In this document: in pieces, positions 7,429 to 15,548 of the stretch
Layout: every line of letters starts with the position of its first letter
Numbering within the stretch: the stretch's first letter is position 1
Assembly (NCBI RefSeq): GCF_002024505.1
Contig: NZ_CP019402.1
Location: forward strand, 372,001 to 436,000
Direction: 5' to 3'
Source of the DNA: Plantibacter flavus
Lineage (GTDB): Bacteria; Actinomycetota; Actinomycetes; Actinomycetales; Microbacteriaceae
DNA: 64,000 nt
Program-made: the position numbers and the translations under genes
The notes under the pieces: generated by a model
What the model was told of the DNA's origin: nothing
Seen by the model: only the letters and a program-made list of their open reading frames with translations
Database searches by the model: none

Positions 7429-8949
7429 TCACGACCTGACCAGCTCGAAGACGATGCTGCGGTTGACGGGGATGCGCTGCTCGACGCGGTAGCCGAGGGC
7501 CTCCAGATCCGCCACGTCCGGAGAGGTGCTCGACCCTTCGACGACCCAGACGGTGTCGTGGCCGATGAGCCGGTCGTGGATCTCCGACAGCGGCGCGGCC
7601 AGGTCCCAGAGCTCGGGGCGGTCGCGGTAGCTCGTCTCGAGCGCCACATCGTCGAGGCCGGCGAAGGCCTGCGGGTAGAGGTCGATCGCGAGCCGCGACT
7701 TGCGAGAGGGCTTCACGGACTGGTCGAAGACGACCGCGTCGCCCGGCGAGGCGTGGGCCTGGACGACCTCCGCGGTCTGCCGGAGGTCGCTGCCGTCGTC
7801 CTTCGCGAACGGGCCGCGCTGTTCCACGAGGACCGGGGTCGCGAGCGCCAGCACGAGCGCGACACCGGCCGCGGTCGCCGCCATGCGGTCGACTCGCTTC
7901 GGCAGGAGGTCGACGATCGTCCGGAGTCCGAGCGCCATCATGATCGCGACGGCCGGGACGCAGAAGGTGACGTAGCGCAGGTTGTACATCGGCGTCACGA
8001 GGGTGTTGCCGATGATGAGCAGCGCCGTCGGTGCGAGGGCCCAGACGGCGATCATCGCCAGTGCGCGACGCTGTCGGGAGGATCGGCGGACCACGAGGAC
8101 TCCGATGGGAGCGAGCACGATCAGCAGCCACGCGAGCACGGCGAAGGCCGGCGTCTGGAACCACTGGCCGACGAGCACCGATTCCGGCGTCGCGTAGTCC
8201 CGTCTGCCCAGGAACGCGATCTGCTCGCGCTGCGCGATGCCCGCGATCACGATCGGAGCGCCGAGGACCAGTGCACCGACGAGGGACCAGCCCCAGGCTC
8301 GCATCACCCGCCGCCCGGGGCGCTGGAGCACCATCCAGGTGGCGTGCACGAGGAGGAGCATCGCGAGGTACAGGAACAGGTACATCGAGGCGGCGCTCCC
8401 GACGGCGAAGAGGGCCCAGCTGCGGCGTGATGTGGACCGGCGACGCACGAGCGACACGAACCACACCGTCAGCCACACGACCGCGGCCATGCCCAACGCG
8501 TAGGAACGTGTTTCGGCGCCCATCCTCGTGACCTGGGGGATCACGGCGAACACGAGGCCCGCCGTGATGCCGATCGCCGGGGTGAAGAGCGCCCTCGCGA
8601 GCACGACCGTGCCGGCCGCGGCCAGGCCGACCCCGACCGCACTCGGGAACCGCGTCACGGCCTCGGCGGTACCGAAGGCTCCGGTCCAGACGTGCAGGAA
8701 CGCGTAGTACAGGCCGTGGACGGCGTCGATGTGGCCGATCATCCCGAACATGACAGGGAGCGGACGTTCGGCGGCGAGGACGCTCGCCGCCTCGTCACCC
8801 CAGTACGACGGCGTCCCGATGCCGATGAGCGAGACGAGGGTGGCGAACAGGCCGACCACCCAGGGCACGGCGCGGCCGCCGAGGAGGGTGCGGAGGGCGT
8901 CCCACCGACGGCGCGAGGGCGCGGTCGGGACGGTGATCGTCGCAGTCAT
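7429..8949 (-). CDS. Multi-pass membrane glycosyltransferase (GT-C fold, GT39/ArnT-like)
   Basis: 506 aa with about 11-12 membrane helices. The first extracytoplasmic loop carries SYWGDEAASVLAAERPL, where the acidic DE pair is the expected catalytic motif of GT-C enzymes that use polyprenyl-phosphate sugars. The C-terminal 130 residues form an extracytoplasmic domain. The start has GAGGGGAA upstream. With the downstream GtrA protein it makes a two-gene unit for glycosylating a cell-surface glycan or protein; donor and acceptor are unknown. Confidence 0.82.
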   Translation of the reverse strand: MTATITVPTAPSRRRWDALRTLLGGRAVPWVVGLFATLVSLIGIGTPSYWGDEAASVLAAERPLPVMFGMIGHIDAVHGLYYAFLHVWTGAFGTAEAVTRFPSAVGVGLAAAGTVVLARALFTPAIGITAGLVFAVIPQVTRMGAETRSYALGMAAVVWLTVWFVSLVRRRSTSRRSWALFAVGSAASMYLFLYLAMLLLVHATWMVLQRPGRRVMRAWGWSLVGALVLGAPIVIAGIAQREQIAFLGRRDYATPESVLVGQWFQTPAFAVLAWLLIVLAPIGVLVVRRSSRQRRALAMIAVWALAPTALLIIGNTLVTPMYNLRYVTFCVPAVAIMMALGLRTIVDLLPKRVDRMAATAAGVALVLALATPVLVEQRGPFAKDDGSDLRQTAEVVQAHASPGDAVVFDQSVKPSRKSRLAIDLYPQAFAGLDDVALETSYRDRPELWDLAAPLSEIHDRLIGHDTVWVVEGSSTSPDVADLEALGYRVEQRIPVNRSIVFELVRS

Positions 8950-9156
8950 GGGTTCCCCTCGGACGCGACAACCTGGCGCGTCGTCTCATCGTCCGCCGCT
9001 CGGATGAACGCGAGCAGAGAGATTCCTGAGAGGGCGCGGGGGATCCTGCTGGAGCCTGACGGCCGGAGGCGGGCCGTCCCGGTGGGGAGTTGTCCCCATC
9101 GCGCGGCGTCGGTGCGCAGGACAGACTGCAGGGGTCCGCCGCCGAAAGGAATCCCG

Positions 9157-9810
9157 ATGCAGCTCTCCAGAGTCGCCGCCCTGATCACGCTCCCTGTCGC
9201 AGCCATGCTCGTGCTGGCGGGATGCTCCACGCCGTCGGCCCCCGACGCGAAGCCGACGGAGAAGGCTTCGTCGTCCGCGACGTCGAAGCCGACCTCGACC
9301 GGATCGGCCGATGGTGAGGTCACCGAGCCTGGAGCGCAGGTCGGGATCGATGAGCCGATCGTCTACGAGTCGCAGGGCACCGACGGCGTCACCGCGCTCA
9401 TCAGCGCGAAGCTGACCGAGGTCACCCCCGCGACCGCCGACCAGGTCGCGTTCCTCAAGACGCAGTTCGACGGCGGAGAACTCGACGGCTACGACATCAC
9501 ACTTATCCGCCTCGAGATGACCAAGGTGTCGGGCGACCCGGTGGCGTTCAACAGCGACGCGACCTCCTTCGCACCCGTCGACGCCGATGGTGAGAAGGTC
9601 CAGGAGGCCACGCTCATCGGGTGGGACGAGTGCGGATCCGAGTCGTTCACCGAGGAGTTCGATGGCGGCGAGCCGATCACGCAGTGCTACGTCGCGGCGG
9701 CTCCCGCCGGTGGCAAGGCTCCGGCCGGCCTCATGTACGACGGCGGTTTCACCGATCCGAACCCCTACGACTCCTTCGACGGCGACCCGATCCTGCTCAT
9801 CAAGGACTAG
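9157..9810 (+). CDS. Secreted lipoprotein, unknown function
   Basis: 217 aa. The ATG at 9157 is set by GAAAGGA 6 bases upstream and by the signal peptide that follows. Signal: MQLSRVAALITLPVAAMLVL with lipobox LAGC, so the mature protein is anchored by a lipidated Cys at residue 23. A Ser/Thr/Pro/Lys linker (residues 25-55) leads to a beta-rich domain with two Cys (DECGSESF and ITQCYVAA) that could form a disulfide. No family recognised. Upstream 207 bp (8950-9156) separate it from the divergent glycosyltransferase; I see only small GC-rich hairpins there. Confidence 0.8.
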   Translation: MQLSRVAALITLPVAAMLVLAGCSTPSAPDAKPTEKASSSATSKPTSTGSADGEVTEPGAQVGIDEPIVYESQGTDGVTALISAKLTEVTPATADQVAFLKTQFDGGELDGYDITLIRLEMTKVSGDPVAFNSDATSFAPVDADGEKVQEATLIGWDECGSESFTEEFDGGEPITQCYVAAAPAGGKAPAGLMYDGGFTDPNPYDSFDGDPILLIKD

Positions 9811-9828
9811 CTGTCCTGCGGGCCTGAG

Positions 9829-9900
9829 TGCCTGCGACAGGCTCAGGGACCGCGTCGTTCTGGGGTCACGTCTCCCGGTCACTGAGCCTGTCGAAGTGCC
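9829..9900. repeat. Two REP-like elements downstream of DUF222-HNH copy A
   Basis: Two oppositely oriented copies of the dispersed repeat lie between the convergent lipoprotein and HNH genes: a degenerate one (TGCCTGCGACAGGCTCAGGG, about 9829-9848) and CACTGAGCCTGTCGAAGTG (9880-9898). They pair with copies on the other side of the HNH gene and may also terminate transcription from both sides. Confidence 0.75.
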
Positions 9901-9925
9901 CACGAGAATCCCGTCGTCGGCGGGG

Positions 9926-11197
9926 TCAGAACGGCGCGGGGTCCGGTTCCGTTCGGTGGTGTTTCCCGTCGGGTGTCGTCCAGTCGAGCACACCACCTGG
10001 CCCGTGGTCGAGGTTCCAACCCGGCAGGTGCTTCATCCGGTGATGATGTCGACACAGGCAGGCGAGGTTTCCGACATCCGTTGTGCCGCCGTCTTCCCAC
10101 GCGACGGAGTGATCGAGATCGCAGGCTCTGGCGCGTCTGCCGCAGCCTGGCGCCCGACAGGTGCCGTCCCGGAGGCGGACCGCGCGTTGCAGGTCGGCCG
10201 GAACGCGGTACTGATTCCGCCCTTCCGAGAGGACCGCACCGGTTTCAGGCTGGACGAGGATCCGGGTGAAGCTCGGTGCGTTCACCGCGATGCGTGCGGC
10301 GGTCTCGGGGTCGATTGGCCCGTAGCCGTCCAGGGTTGCCGGGGCGTCCGAGACACCGGCCATGCTGAGCGCCGGGACCGTGATCTGGACGGTGGGGACG
10401 ATGTGCTCCTGCACTTCGATCGGGTGCGGGAGCATCGGGCTCGACATGACATCTTCCGGCGTGACACCGGTGAGGGCGAGCGCCGCGAGTGCGTCCGCTT
10501 GCAGTTGTGCGCAGGTGCGGGTGTCGCCCGCAGCGCGCGAGGCCGCGGCGGCCGCCTCGACGCGCTCGACGATGCCCTGCGCGATCGGCGCCGTGGTGAA
10601 CAGGTGCACCCACGCCATGCCGTCGGCTGCGGGCTCGAACTCAACCCGGCGGTCTGCCTCGGAGCGGACCGCTCGGGCGGTGATGGACTCGGGGTGGAGG
10701 CGCTCGCGCAGGACGCGGGCGCGCCTGCGGAGGTTCGCGTTGGTGGACTCCTCCGCGACTGGCAGGACTTCTGCGAGGAACGCAGCCCGCCCGGCTACCG
10801 GGACGTCACAGAGTTGGTCGATGATCGTCTGCGCGTGCCGCGCCGAGATGCGACCGGTTTCGAGGGATTCGAGGACGGCCGGCGCTTCGTTCACCAGGCG
10901 CTCGGCGTCGTTGATCGCTCGCTGGACGGTCTGCTCGGGCGTGCGCGTCGCCATCGCGAGGGCTGCACACGTGGAGCGGCGCGAGAGCGCCAGGCGCTCG
11001 GCCGGCGGGAACACGGCCGGAACGACCGAGTCGGCGTAGGCGTCCGCGTAGGCCGCTGAGCGGGCGAGGAGGCGGGCCTCTTCAGCGTCCAGGTTGGCGC
11101 GACGCCGCTGGATGTCCGCGTACTGGTCCGAGAACTCCGCGAGCTGCGCGGCGTACTCGTCGCCGGCTCGAACTGCGGAGGCGGTGGTCTCGGTCAT
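9926..11197 (-). CDS. DUF222 / HNH endonuclease, 13E12 repeat family (copy A)
   Basis: 423 aa. Residues 1-320 form the helical DUF222 domain (SRRSTCAALAMATRTPEQTV, LETGRISARHAQTIIDQL). The C-terminus is a zinc-bound HNH nuclease: CRAPGCGRRARACDLDHSVAW, then DVGNLACLCRHHHRMKH. The two Cys pairs should bind zinc and DLDH plus the HHH cluster form the beta-beta-alpha-Me active site. Differs from copy B (35417) at 41 of 423 residues and has the same length. No Shine-Dalgarno; instead a conserved palindrome precedes the ATG. The family corresponds to the REP13E12 repeats of Mycobacterium tuberculosis; its biological role is unresolved. Confidence 0.92.
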   Translation of the reverse strand: MTETTASAVRAGDEYAAQLAEFSDQYADIQRRRANLDAEEARLLARSAAYADAYADSVVPAVFPPAERLALSRRSTCAALAMATRTPEQTVQRAINDAERLVNEAPAVLESLETGRISARHAQTIIDQLCDVPVAGRAAFLAEVLPVAEESTNANLRRRARVLRERLHPESITARAVRSEADRRVEFEPAADGMAWVHLFTTAPIAQGIVERVEAAAAASRAAGDTRTCAQLQADALAALALTGVTPEDVMSSPMLPHPIEVQEHIVPTVQITVPALSMAGVSDAPATLDGYGPIDPETAARIAVNAPSFTRILVQPETGAVLSEGRNQYRVPADLQRAVRLRDGTCRAPGCGRRARACDLDHSVAWEDGGTTDVGNLACLCRHHHRMKHLPGWNLDHGPGGVLDWTTPDGKHHRTEPDPAPF

Positions 11198-11234
11198 GGG
11201 ACAAGTCCAGCATGGACCACTGACATTCCAGATG
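11198..11234 (-). promoter_or_regulatory. Conserved 37-bp leader of DUF222-HNH copy A with small palindrome
   Basis: Directly abutting the ATG, 37 bp match the leader of copy B at 35 positions. Both hold GTCCA-N3-TGGAC (here 11205-11217) and neither has a Shine-Dalgarno. Such strong conservation in a noncoding stretch suggests an operator or a translation-control hairpin that travelled with the gene. Confidence 0.6.
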
Positions 11235-11267
11235 GTGAGCCGTCCCAGTTGTGGAAGTTGCTCGTGG

Positions 11268-11318
11268 GCCCTTCGACAGGCTCAGGGACCGGGGAGGGGA
11301 GTCAGGGACCGGGGGAGG
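11268..11318. repeat. REP-like element and decayed tandem copy upstream of DUF222-HNH copy A
   Basis: CCCTTCGACAGGCTCAGGG at 11270-11288 is followed by ACCGGGGAGG and a partial repeat TCAGGGACCGGGG at 11302-11314 (period 20). In gene orientation the element points the same way as those upstream of copy B. Confidence 0.8.
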
Positions 11319-11326
11319 ACAGACGA

Positions 11327-11356
11327 ACGCCGGTGACCCGAGCGGGTCACCGGCGT
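11327..11356 (-). terminator. Terminator of the csbD-like gene
   Basis: A perfect 14-bp inverted repeat, ACGCCGGTGACCCG / CGGGTCACCGGCGT with AG between the arms, 16 bp beyond the csbD-like stop. Confidence 0.75.
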
Positions 11357-11372
11357 CCGTGTGATCAGGAGG

Positions 11373-11546
11373 TCAGTTCTTGAACGCGTCCTTCACGTTC
11401 TCACCGGCCTGCTTCACGTCGGACTTGGCCTGGTCGGCCTTGCCCTCCGCGATGAGCTTGTCGTTGTCTGTCGCCTTGCCGACGGCCTCTTTGGCCTTGC
11501 CCGCGAGGTCTTCGGCGGCGTTCTTGATCTTGTCTCCTGCGCTCAT
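11373..11546 (-). CDS. CsbD-family stress protein
   Basis: 57 aa: MSAGDKIKNAAEDLAGKAKE, then AVGKATDNDKLIAEGKADQA and finally KSDVKQAGENVKDAFKN. This is a complete, hydrophilic Lys/Ala-rich CsbD protein with the family GKAKEAVGKATDN and AEGKADQAKSDVKQ pattern. GAGGAG precedes the ATG and a strong terminator follows the stop. CsbD proteins accumulate in general stress and stationary phase; molecular role unknown. It stands alone, about 200 bp from the VIT1-type transporter gene; nothing evident lies in 11547-11747. Confidence 0.9.
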   Translation of the reverse strand: MSAGDKIKNAAEDLAGKAKEAVGKATDNDKLIAEGKADQAKSDVKQAGENVKDAFKN

Positions 11547-11747
11547 ATGGTGCTCCTCACATGTTCTTCGGGCTGTCGATCCGCACTGATCGAATCCGAC
11601 AGGGCGACCGGGTGGACGCCCTTCACTTCTACACCCGGGAGCCCCAGGCCCGGGCGGGGCTCCAGCAGACTCCCAGAGAACTCCCCGGACCGCGCTGTGC
11701 CAGCGCGCCCGTCGTCGGATCGTCGTCGACGACCGGGACCCTGGCCA

Positions 11748-12476
11748 TCAGACCACGCCGCTCGTGCCGAGCAGGGTGCCGATCGCGAAGGTGACGGCGA
11801 GGGCGAGCGCTCCACCGACCACGACACGGATGGTCGGGCGGAGCGCGGGGTTGCCGCCGATCCTCGCGCTCGTGAACCCGGTGAGCGCCAGCGCGATGAG
11901 CACGACGATGAAGGTGATCGGGACGCGCACCTCGGGCGGCGGCAGCAGGATCGCGAGCAGGGGGAGCAGTGCCCCGATCGTGAAGGCGAGCGCCGATGCG
12001 CCGGCGGCCGCCCACGGGCTCACGACGGCGTCCTCGGTGATGCCGAGTTCGGCCTCGAGGTGCGCCGTGAGCGGATCGTGTGCGGTCAGCTCCTCGGCGA
12101 CCCGCCTCGCGGTCGTCGGCTGGAGCCCCTTCGCCTCGTAGATCCCGGCGAGTTCCGCGAGCTCGGCCTCGGGGTCGTCGGAGAGCTCCCGCCGCTCCTT
12201 CGCGATGAGGGCGCGCTGACTGTCCCGCTGGCTGCTCACCGACACGTACTCGCCGAGCGCCATGGAGATCGCACCACCGACGAGCCCGGCGACACCCGCG
12301 GCGAGGAGCGGGGTGCTGTCGGTCGTGGCACCGGCGACACCGACGACGAGGGACGCGACGGAGACGATGCCGTCGTTCGCGCCGAGCACACCCGCACGGA
12401 GCCAGTTCAAGCGGCCCGCGAGGTCACCGCGGTGCGGTTCGTCCGGGTGGCCGCCGGTCGGTGGTGAGGAGCTCAT
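11748..12476 (-). CDS. VIT1/CCC1-family iron/manganese transporter
   Basis: 242 aa from the ATG at 12476. The N-terminal cytoplasmic segment leads into LRAGVLGANDGIVSVASLVVGVAGA (about residues 25-50), the family hallmark. Then comes a membrane pair ending GEYVSVSSQRDSQ, an acidic/basic cytoplasmic helix region (ERRELSDDPEAELAEL) that normally binds the metal before transport, and three C-terminal helices. Members move Fe2+ or Mn2+ across membranes, here probably exporting it. The Shine-Dalgarno is weak. Divergent from nhaA across 161 bp. Confidence 0.9.
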   Translation of the reverse strand: MSSSPPTGGHPDEPHRGDLAGRLNWLRAGVLGANDGIVSVASLVVGVAGATTDSTPLLAAGVAGLVGGAISMALGEYVSVSSQRDSQRALIAKERRELSDDPEAELAELAGIYEAKGLQPTTARRVAEELTAHDPLTAHLEAELGITEDAVVSPWAAAGASALAFTIGALLPLLAILLPPPEVRVPITFIVVLIALALTGFTSARIGGNPALRPTIRVVVGGALALAVTFAIGTLLGTSGVV

Positions 12477-12637
12477 GGATGCATCCAAGCACTCCGCGGG
12501 CCGCCCGCGCACGGGTTCCCGCCCGATCGCGTGCCCGGTCGCCTAGACTGGAGGCTGGTGCGCCGGGAAGTCTGGTCGGCGGGCGGTCGATCGGGATCGC
12601 TCTGCTGCTCGACCGAACCCTCCCCCGAAGGATCCGT

Positions 12638-13954
12638 ATGCCCGACGCTCACCGCTCACACGACCTGCCGGCCGACCAGGCCCCGCACTCGATCTGGCGT
12701 GGCATCCACCAGACGCTCCAACAGGACACCGTCGGTGGTGCCCTCCTCGTCGTCGCAACCGCACTCGCGCTCGTGCTCGCCAACACCGGTGCCTCCGACT
12801 TCTACCTGAGCGTCCGCGACTTCACCTTCGGTCCGGAGGCGCTCCATCTGAACCTCTCCATCGGTGCCTGGGCGGCCGACGGGCTCCTCGCGATCTTCTT
12901 CTTCGTCGTCGGCCTGGAACTCAAGGAGGAGTTCGTCGCCGGAAAGCTCCGGAACCCCAAGACCGCGGCGCTCCCCATCGCCGCAGCCGTCGGCGGCGTG
13001 GTCGTGCCCGCCGTCATCTACGTCCTCGTGAACCTGAGCGCTGGGCCCGACGCGCTGCAGGGCTGGGCGATCCCGGCCGCCACGGACATCGCGTTCGCCG
13101 TCGCCGTGATCGCGGTGGTCGGCAAGTTCCTACCGCCGGCACTGCGGACCTTCCTGCTCACGCTCGCCGTGGTGGACGACCTCATCGCCATCAGCATCAT
13201 CGCGATCTTCTACACCGACCACATCGAGTTCCTGCCCCTCGCGATCGCGGCCGTGCCGCTCGCGATCTTCGCCGTGCTCGTCCAGCGCGGCGTCCGGGCC
13301 TGGTGGGTGCTCATCCCGCTCGGTCTGTGCACCTGGGCGCTCATCCACGCCTCCGGTATCCACGCGACCGTCGCCGGCGTGCTGCTCGGCTTCATGGTGC
13401 CCGTCTTCGCGACGAAGCGCGCCCGCGTCCAGGTGGGGACCACCGCCGAGGGGCGCCCGGTCTACGACGGGCTCGCCGCGCACTTCGCCGACCGCTGGAG
13501 TGTCGTGTCCACGGCGGTCGCCGTCCCGATCTTCGCCTTCTTCTCCGCGGGCGTGGTCATCGGCGGGATCTCCGGGCTCGTCGAGTCCTTCCAGGACACC
13601 ATCGCACTCGGGATCATCGCCGGACTCGTCCTCGGCAAGCCGATCGGCATCACGGTGACGACGTTCCTCGTCACGCGCCTGCCCGGGCTCAGGCTCGACC
13701 CCTCGATCCGTTGGGTCGACCTCGTCGGCATGGCGTTCGTCGCGGGCATCGGATTCACGGTGTCGCTGCTCGTCGGTGAACTGTCCTTCGGTGTCGGCAG
13801 CGAGTCCGACGACCACGTCAAGGTCGGTGTGCTCGCCGGCTCGCTCATCGCCGCCGCCATCGGTGCCGCGATCCTCGCCGCCCGCAACCGCGTCTACCGG
13901 CGTGGGGTCACGGCTGGAAGTAGTACGCCGAATGCAGGCGGCAGCCCGGATTGA
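12638..13954 (+). CDS. nhaA: Na+/H+ antiporter NhaA
   Basis: 438 aa; the ATG at 12638 has GAAGGA 6 bases upstream. About 12 membrane helices. The Na+/H+-binding aspartates are in LLTLAVVDDLIAISIIAIFY, and ADGLLAIFFFVVGLELKEEF and PAATDIAFAVAVIAVVGKFLP are family signatures. It exchanges cytoplasmic Na+ for external protons, supporting pH and salt homeostasis. The last 15 codons (GVTAGSSTPNAGGSPD) overlap the convergent CHY zinc-finger gene by 47 bp; this tail is not conserved in NhaA and is probably a by-product of the overlap. Confidence 0.95.
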   Translation: MPDAHRSHDLPADQAPHSIWRGIHQTLQQDTVGGALLVVATALALVLANTGASDFYLSVRDFTFGPEALHLNLSIGAWAADGLLAIFFFVVGLELKEEFVAGKLRNPKTAALPIAAAVGGVVVPAVIYVLVNLSAGPDALQGWAIPAATDIAFAVAVIAVVGKFLPPALRTFLLTLAVVDDLIAISIIAIFYTDHIEFLPLAIAAVPLAIFAVLVQRGVRAWWVLIPLGLCTWALIHASGIHATVAGVLLGFMVPVFATKRARVQVGTTAEGRPVYDGLAAHFADRWSVVSTAVAVPIFAFFSAGVVIGGISGLVESFQDTIALGIIAGLVLGKPIGITVTTFLVTRLPGLRLDPSIRWVDLVGMAFVAGIGFTVSLLVGELSFGVGSESDDHVKVGVLAGSLIAAAIGAAILAARNRVYRRGVTAGSSTPNAGGSPD

Positions 13955-14240
13955 ACCGGGCGCCACAGTTCGGGCAGGCGTCGACTTCCAGGTAGCGCTC
14001 GATCGTCAACTCCGTCGAGCACACGCCGCACAGGATCGCCTCGCGGTCGCGCTGCTCGCGCGGCCACTGCTCGGCCGGGTGGTCGGCGCACTCCGCGTGG
14101 CACAGGTGGCACGGGTAGTACTCGCCGCAGCAGGCGAAGCGGATCGCGATGACGTCGAGCGTGGTCGCGTAGTGGACGCAGCGCGTCTCGTCGTCGACCG
14201 TCTTCCCGAGGACGTGCACGGTGTCGCCGCCGCCGCTCAT
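13908..14240 (-). CDS. CHY zinc-finger protein
   Basis: 110 aa, mostly zinc ligands: CVHY at 21-24, CCGEYYPCHLCHAECADH around 37-54, CGVCSTEL near 71 and CPNCGARFNPGC near 89. This is the arrangement of the stand-alone bacterial CHY zinc finger; the family binds several zinc ions, and function in bacteria is unknown. The ATG overlaps the bioN stop (ATGA at 14240-14237), so it is co-translated as the last gene of the biotin-uptake operon. Whether it has a biotin or zinc role is open. Its 3' end overlaps nhaA by 47 bp on the other strand. Confidence 0.88.
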   Translation of the reverse strand: MSGGGDTVHVLGKTVDDETRCVHYATTLDVIAIRFACCGEYYPCHLCHAECADHPAEQWPREQRDREAILCGVCSTELTIERYLEVDACPNCGARFNPGCRLHSAYYFQP

Positions 14241-14833
14241 CGGACGCCCCGGGCGGTGAGGGCCTCACCGAGTTCGTCGGCGTGCTTCAGCGACACCACG
14301 AGGAACGGCACGACGAAGGTCACCAGGTTCGACCCCGCCCCGCGCGCCCGCTGCGCCTCCCGGACGCTCGTGGCCAGGCGGGCGAGGACCGGCACCGTGT
14401 TGATCGCGACGGCGAGCATCAGGGCGATGCGCGAGGGGTCGACACCGAAGCGACCCAGGGGCTGGAGGACGCGCTCGAAGGCGTCGAGCAGGTCGGCGAC
14501 GCGCGTGCTCAGCACGAGGAGGCCCGCGAGCAGGATGGCGGCGACGATGCGGGACGTGTTCGACACGGCGGACTCGACGTCGAGGAACAGCAGTTGGCCG
14601 GCCACCGTGATCGTGATGATCCAGCGGATGAGCAGGAGCTGCCGTCCGAGCTCGCCGAGGCCGAGACCCGAGACGAGGTAGGCGATGACGGTCACGGTGG
14701 TGGCGATGCCCGCGGTCCACCAGCTCGTCGGTAGGAGCGAGATCGCGAGCACCACGACGAGGATGCCGAGCGCCTTCGGGCCGGCCGGCGCGCGATGGAG
14801 CCAGCCGGAGCCGGGGCGGTAGAGGGTGATCAC
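14237..14833 (-). CDS. bioN: ECF transporter T component BioN
   Basis: 198 aa, a short T component with about five membrane helices. The two coupling-helix motifs that dock the ATPase are present: AQRARGAG around residue 163 and ALTARGVR at the extreme C-terminus. BioN connects BioY, the biotin-binding subunit, to BioM, the ATPase. It starts 5 bp after bioM ends and overlaps the CHY gene start by ATGA. Assignment to biotin rather than another vitamin rests on the linked bioY and BioQ operators. Confidence 0.9.
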   Translation of the reverse strand: MITLYRPGSGWLHRAPAGPKALGILVVVLAISLLPTSWWTAGIATTVTVIAYLVSGLGLGELGRQLLLIRWIITITVAGQLLFLDVESAVSNTSRIVAAILLAGLLVLSTRVADLLDAFERVLQPLGRFGVDPSRIALMLAVAINTVPVLARLATSVREAQRARGAGSNLVTFVVPFLVVSLKHADELGEALTARGVR

Positions 14834-14837
14834 GCCG

Positions 14838-15548
14838 TCACGACCGCAGACTCGCGCGGTAGGCCGCGATCACGTCGTCCGGTGCGCCCTGCGCGACGAC
14901 CCGCCCGCCGTCGAAGAGCAGCGCGGTGTCGCAGCGGGCGGCGAGTTCCAGGTCGTGGGTGACGAGGAGGAGCTGATGGCCCGCCTCGGGACGCAGGAGG
15001 TGGTCGGCGACGGCGGCGCTGTTGCGGGCGTCGAGGTAGGCGGTGGGTTCGTCGGCGATGAGCAGCGCCGGCCGGCGGATCACGGCCCCGCAGAGCGCCA
15101 ACAGCTGCTTCTGGCCACCGGAGAGTTCGTAGGCGGACCGGTCGGCGAGCGCCGTCAGGCCGAACTCGTCGAGCGCATCGGCGACCTGCGTGGCGATGTC
15201 GGCCTTCGACGCCTTCGTGCCGCGGAGGGAGAACGCGACGTCCTCCGCCACCGTCGGCATGACGATCTGCGCGTCCGGGTTGCTGAACACGATGCTGACG
15301 AGTCGTCGAAGGGTCGCCGTGTCCTTCGCGGCGTCGACCCCGTGGACCTGCACGCTGCCGGCGGTCGCGCGGGTCAGGCCGCCGACGAGCCGGGCGAAGG
15401 TGGACTTGCCCGAGCCGTTCGCGCCGATGACCGCGATGCGCGCGTCGTCGAGGTGGAGCGTCACGTCGTCGAGTGCGACGGTGTCGCCGAGACGCGCGGT
15501 GACGCGGTCGAGACGGATGGCGGATGACTGGTCGATGTCCCCGATCAT
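14838..15548 (-). CDS. bioM: ECF transporter ATPase BioM
   Basis: 236 aa; the ATG at 15548 overlaps the thiolase stop as ATGA. ABC ATPase features in order: Walker A GANGSGKST (about residue 42), Q-loop in IVFSNPDAQIVMPT, signature ELSGGQKQLLALC, Walker B ALLIADEPTAYLD, and switch histidine in LLVTHDLELA. One ATPase gene suggests a homodimer, as known for BioMNY systems. It powers biotin uptake with BioN and BioY. Confidence 0.93.
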   Translation of the reverse strand: MIGDIDQSSAIRLDRVTARLGDTVALDDVTLHLDDARIAVIGANGSGKSTFARLVGGLTRATAGSVQVHGVDAAKDTATLRRLVSIVFSNPDAQIVMPTVAEDVAFSLRGTKASKADIATQVADALDEFGLTALADRSAYELSGGQKQLLALCGAVIRRPALLIADEPTAYLDARNSAAVADHLLRPEAGHQLLLVTHDLELAARCDTALLFDGGRVVAQGAPDDVIAAYRASLRS

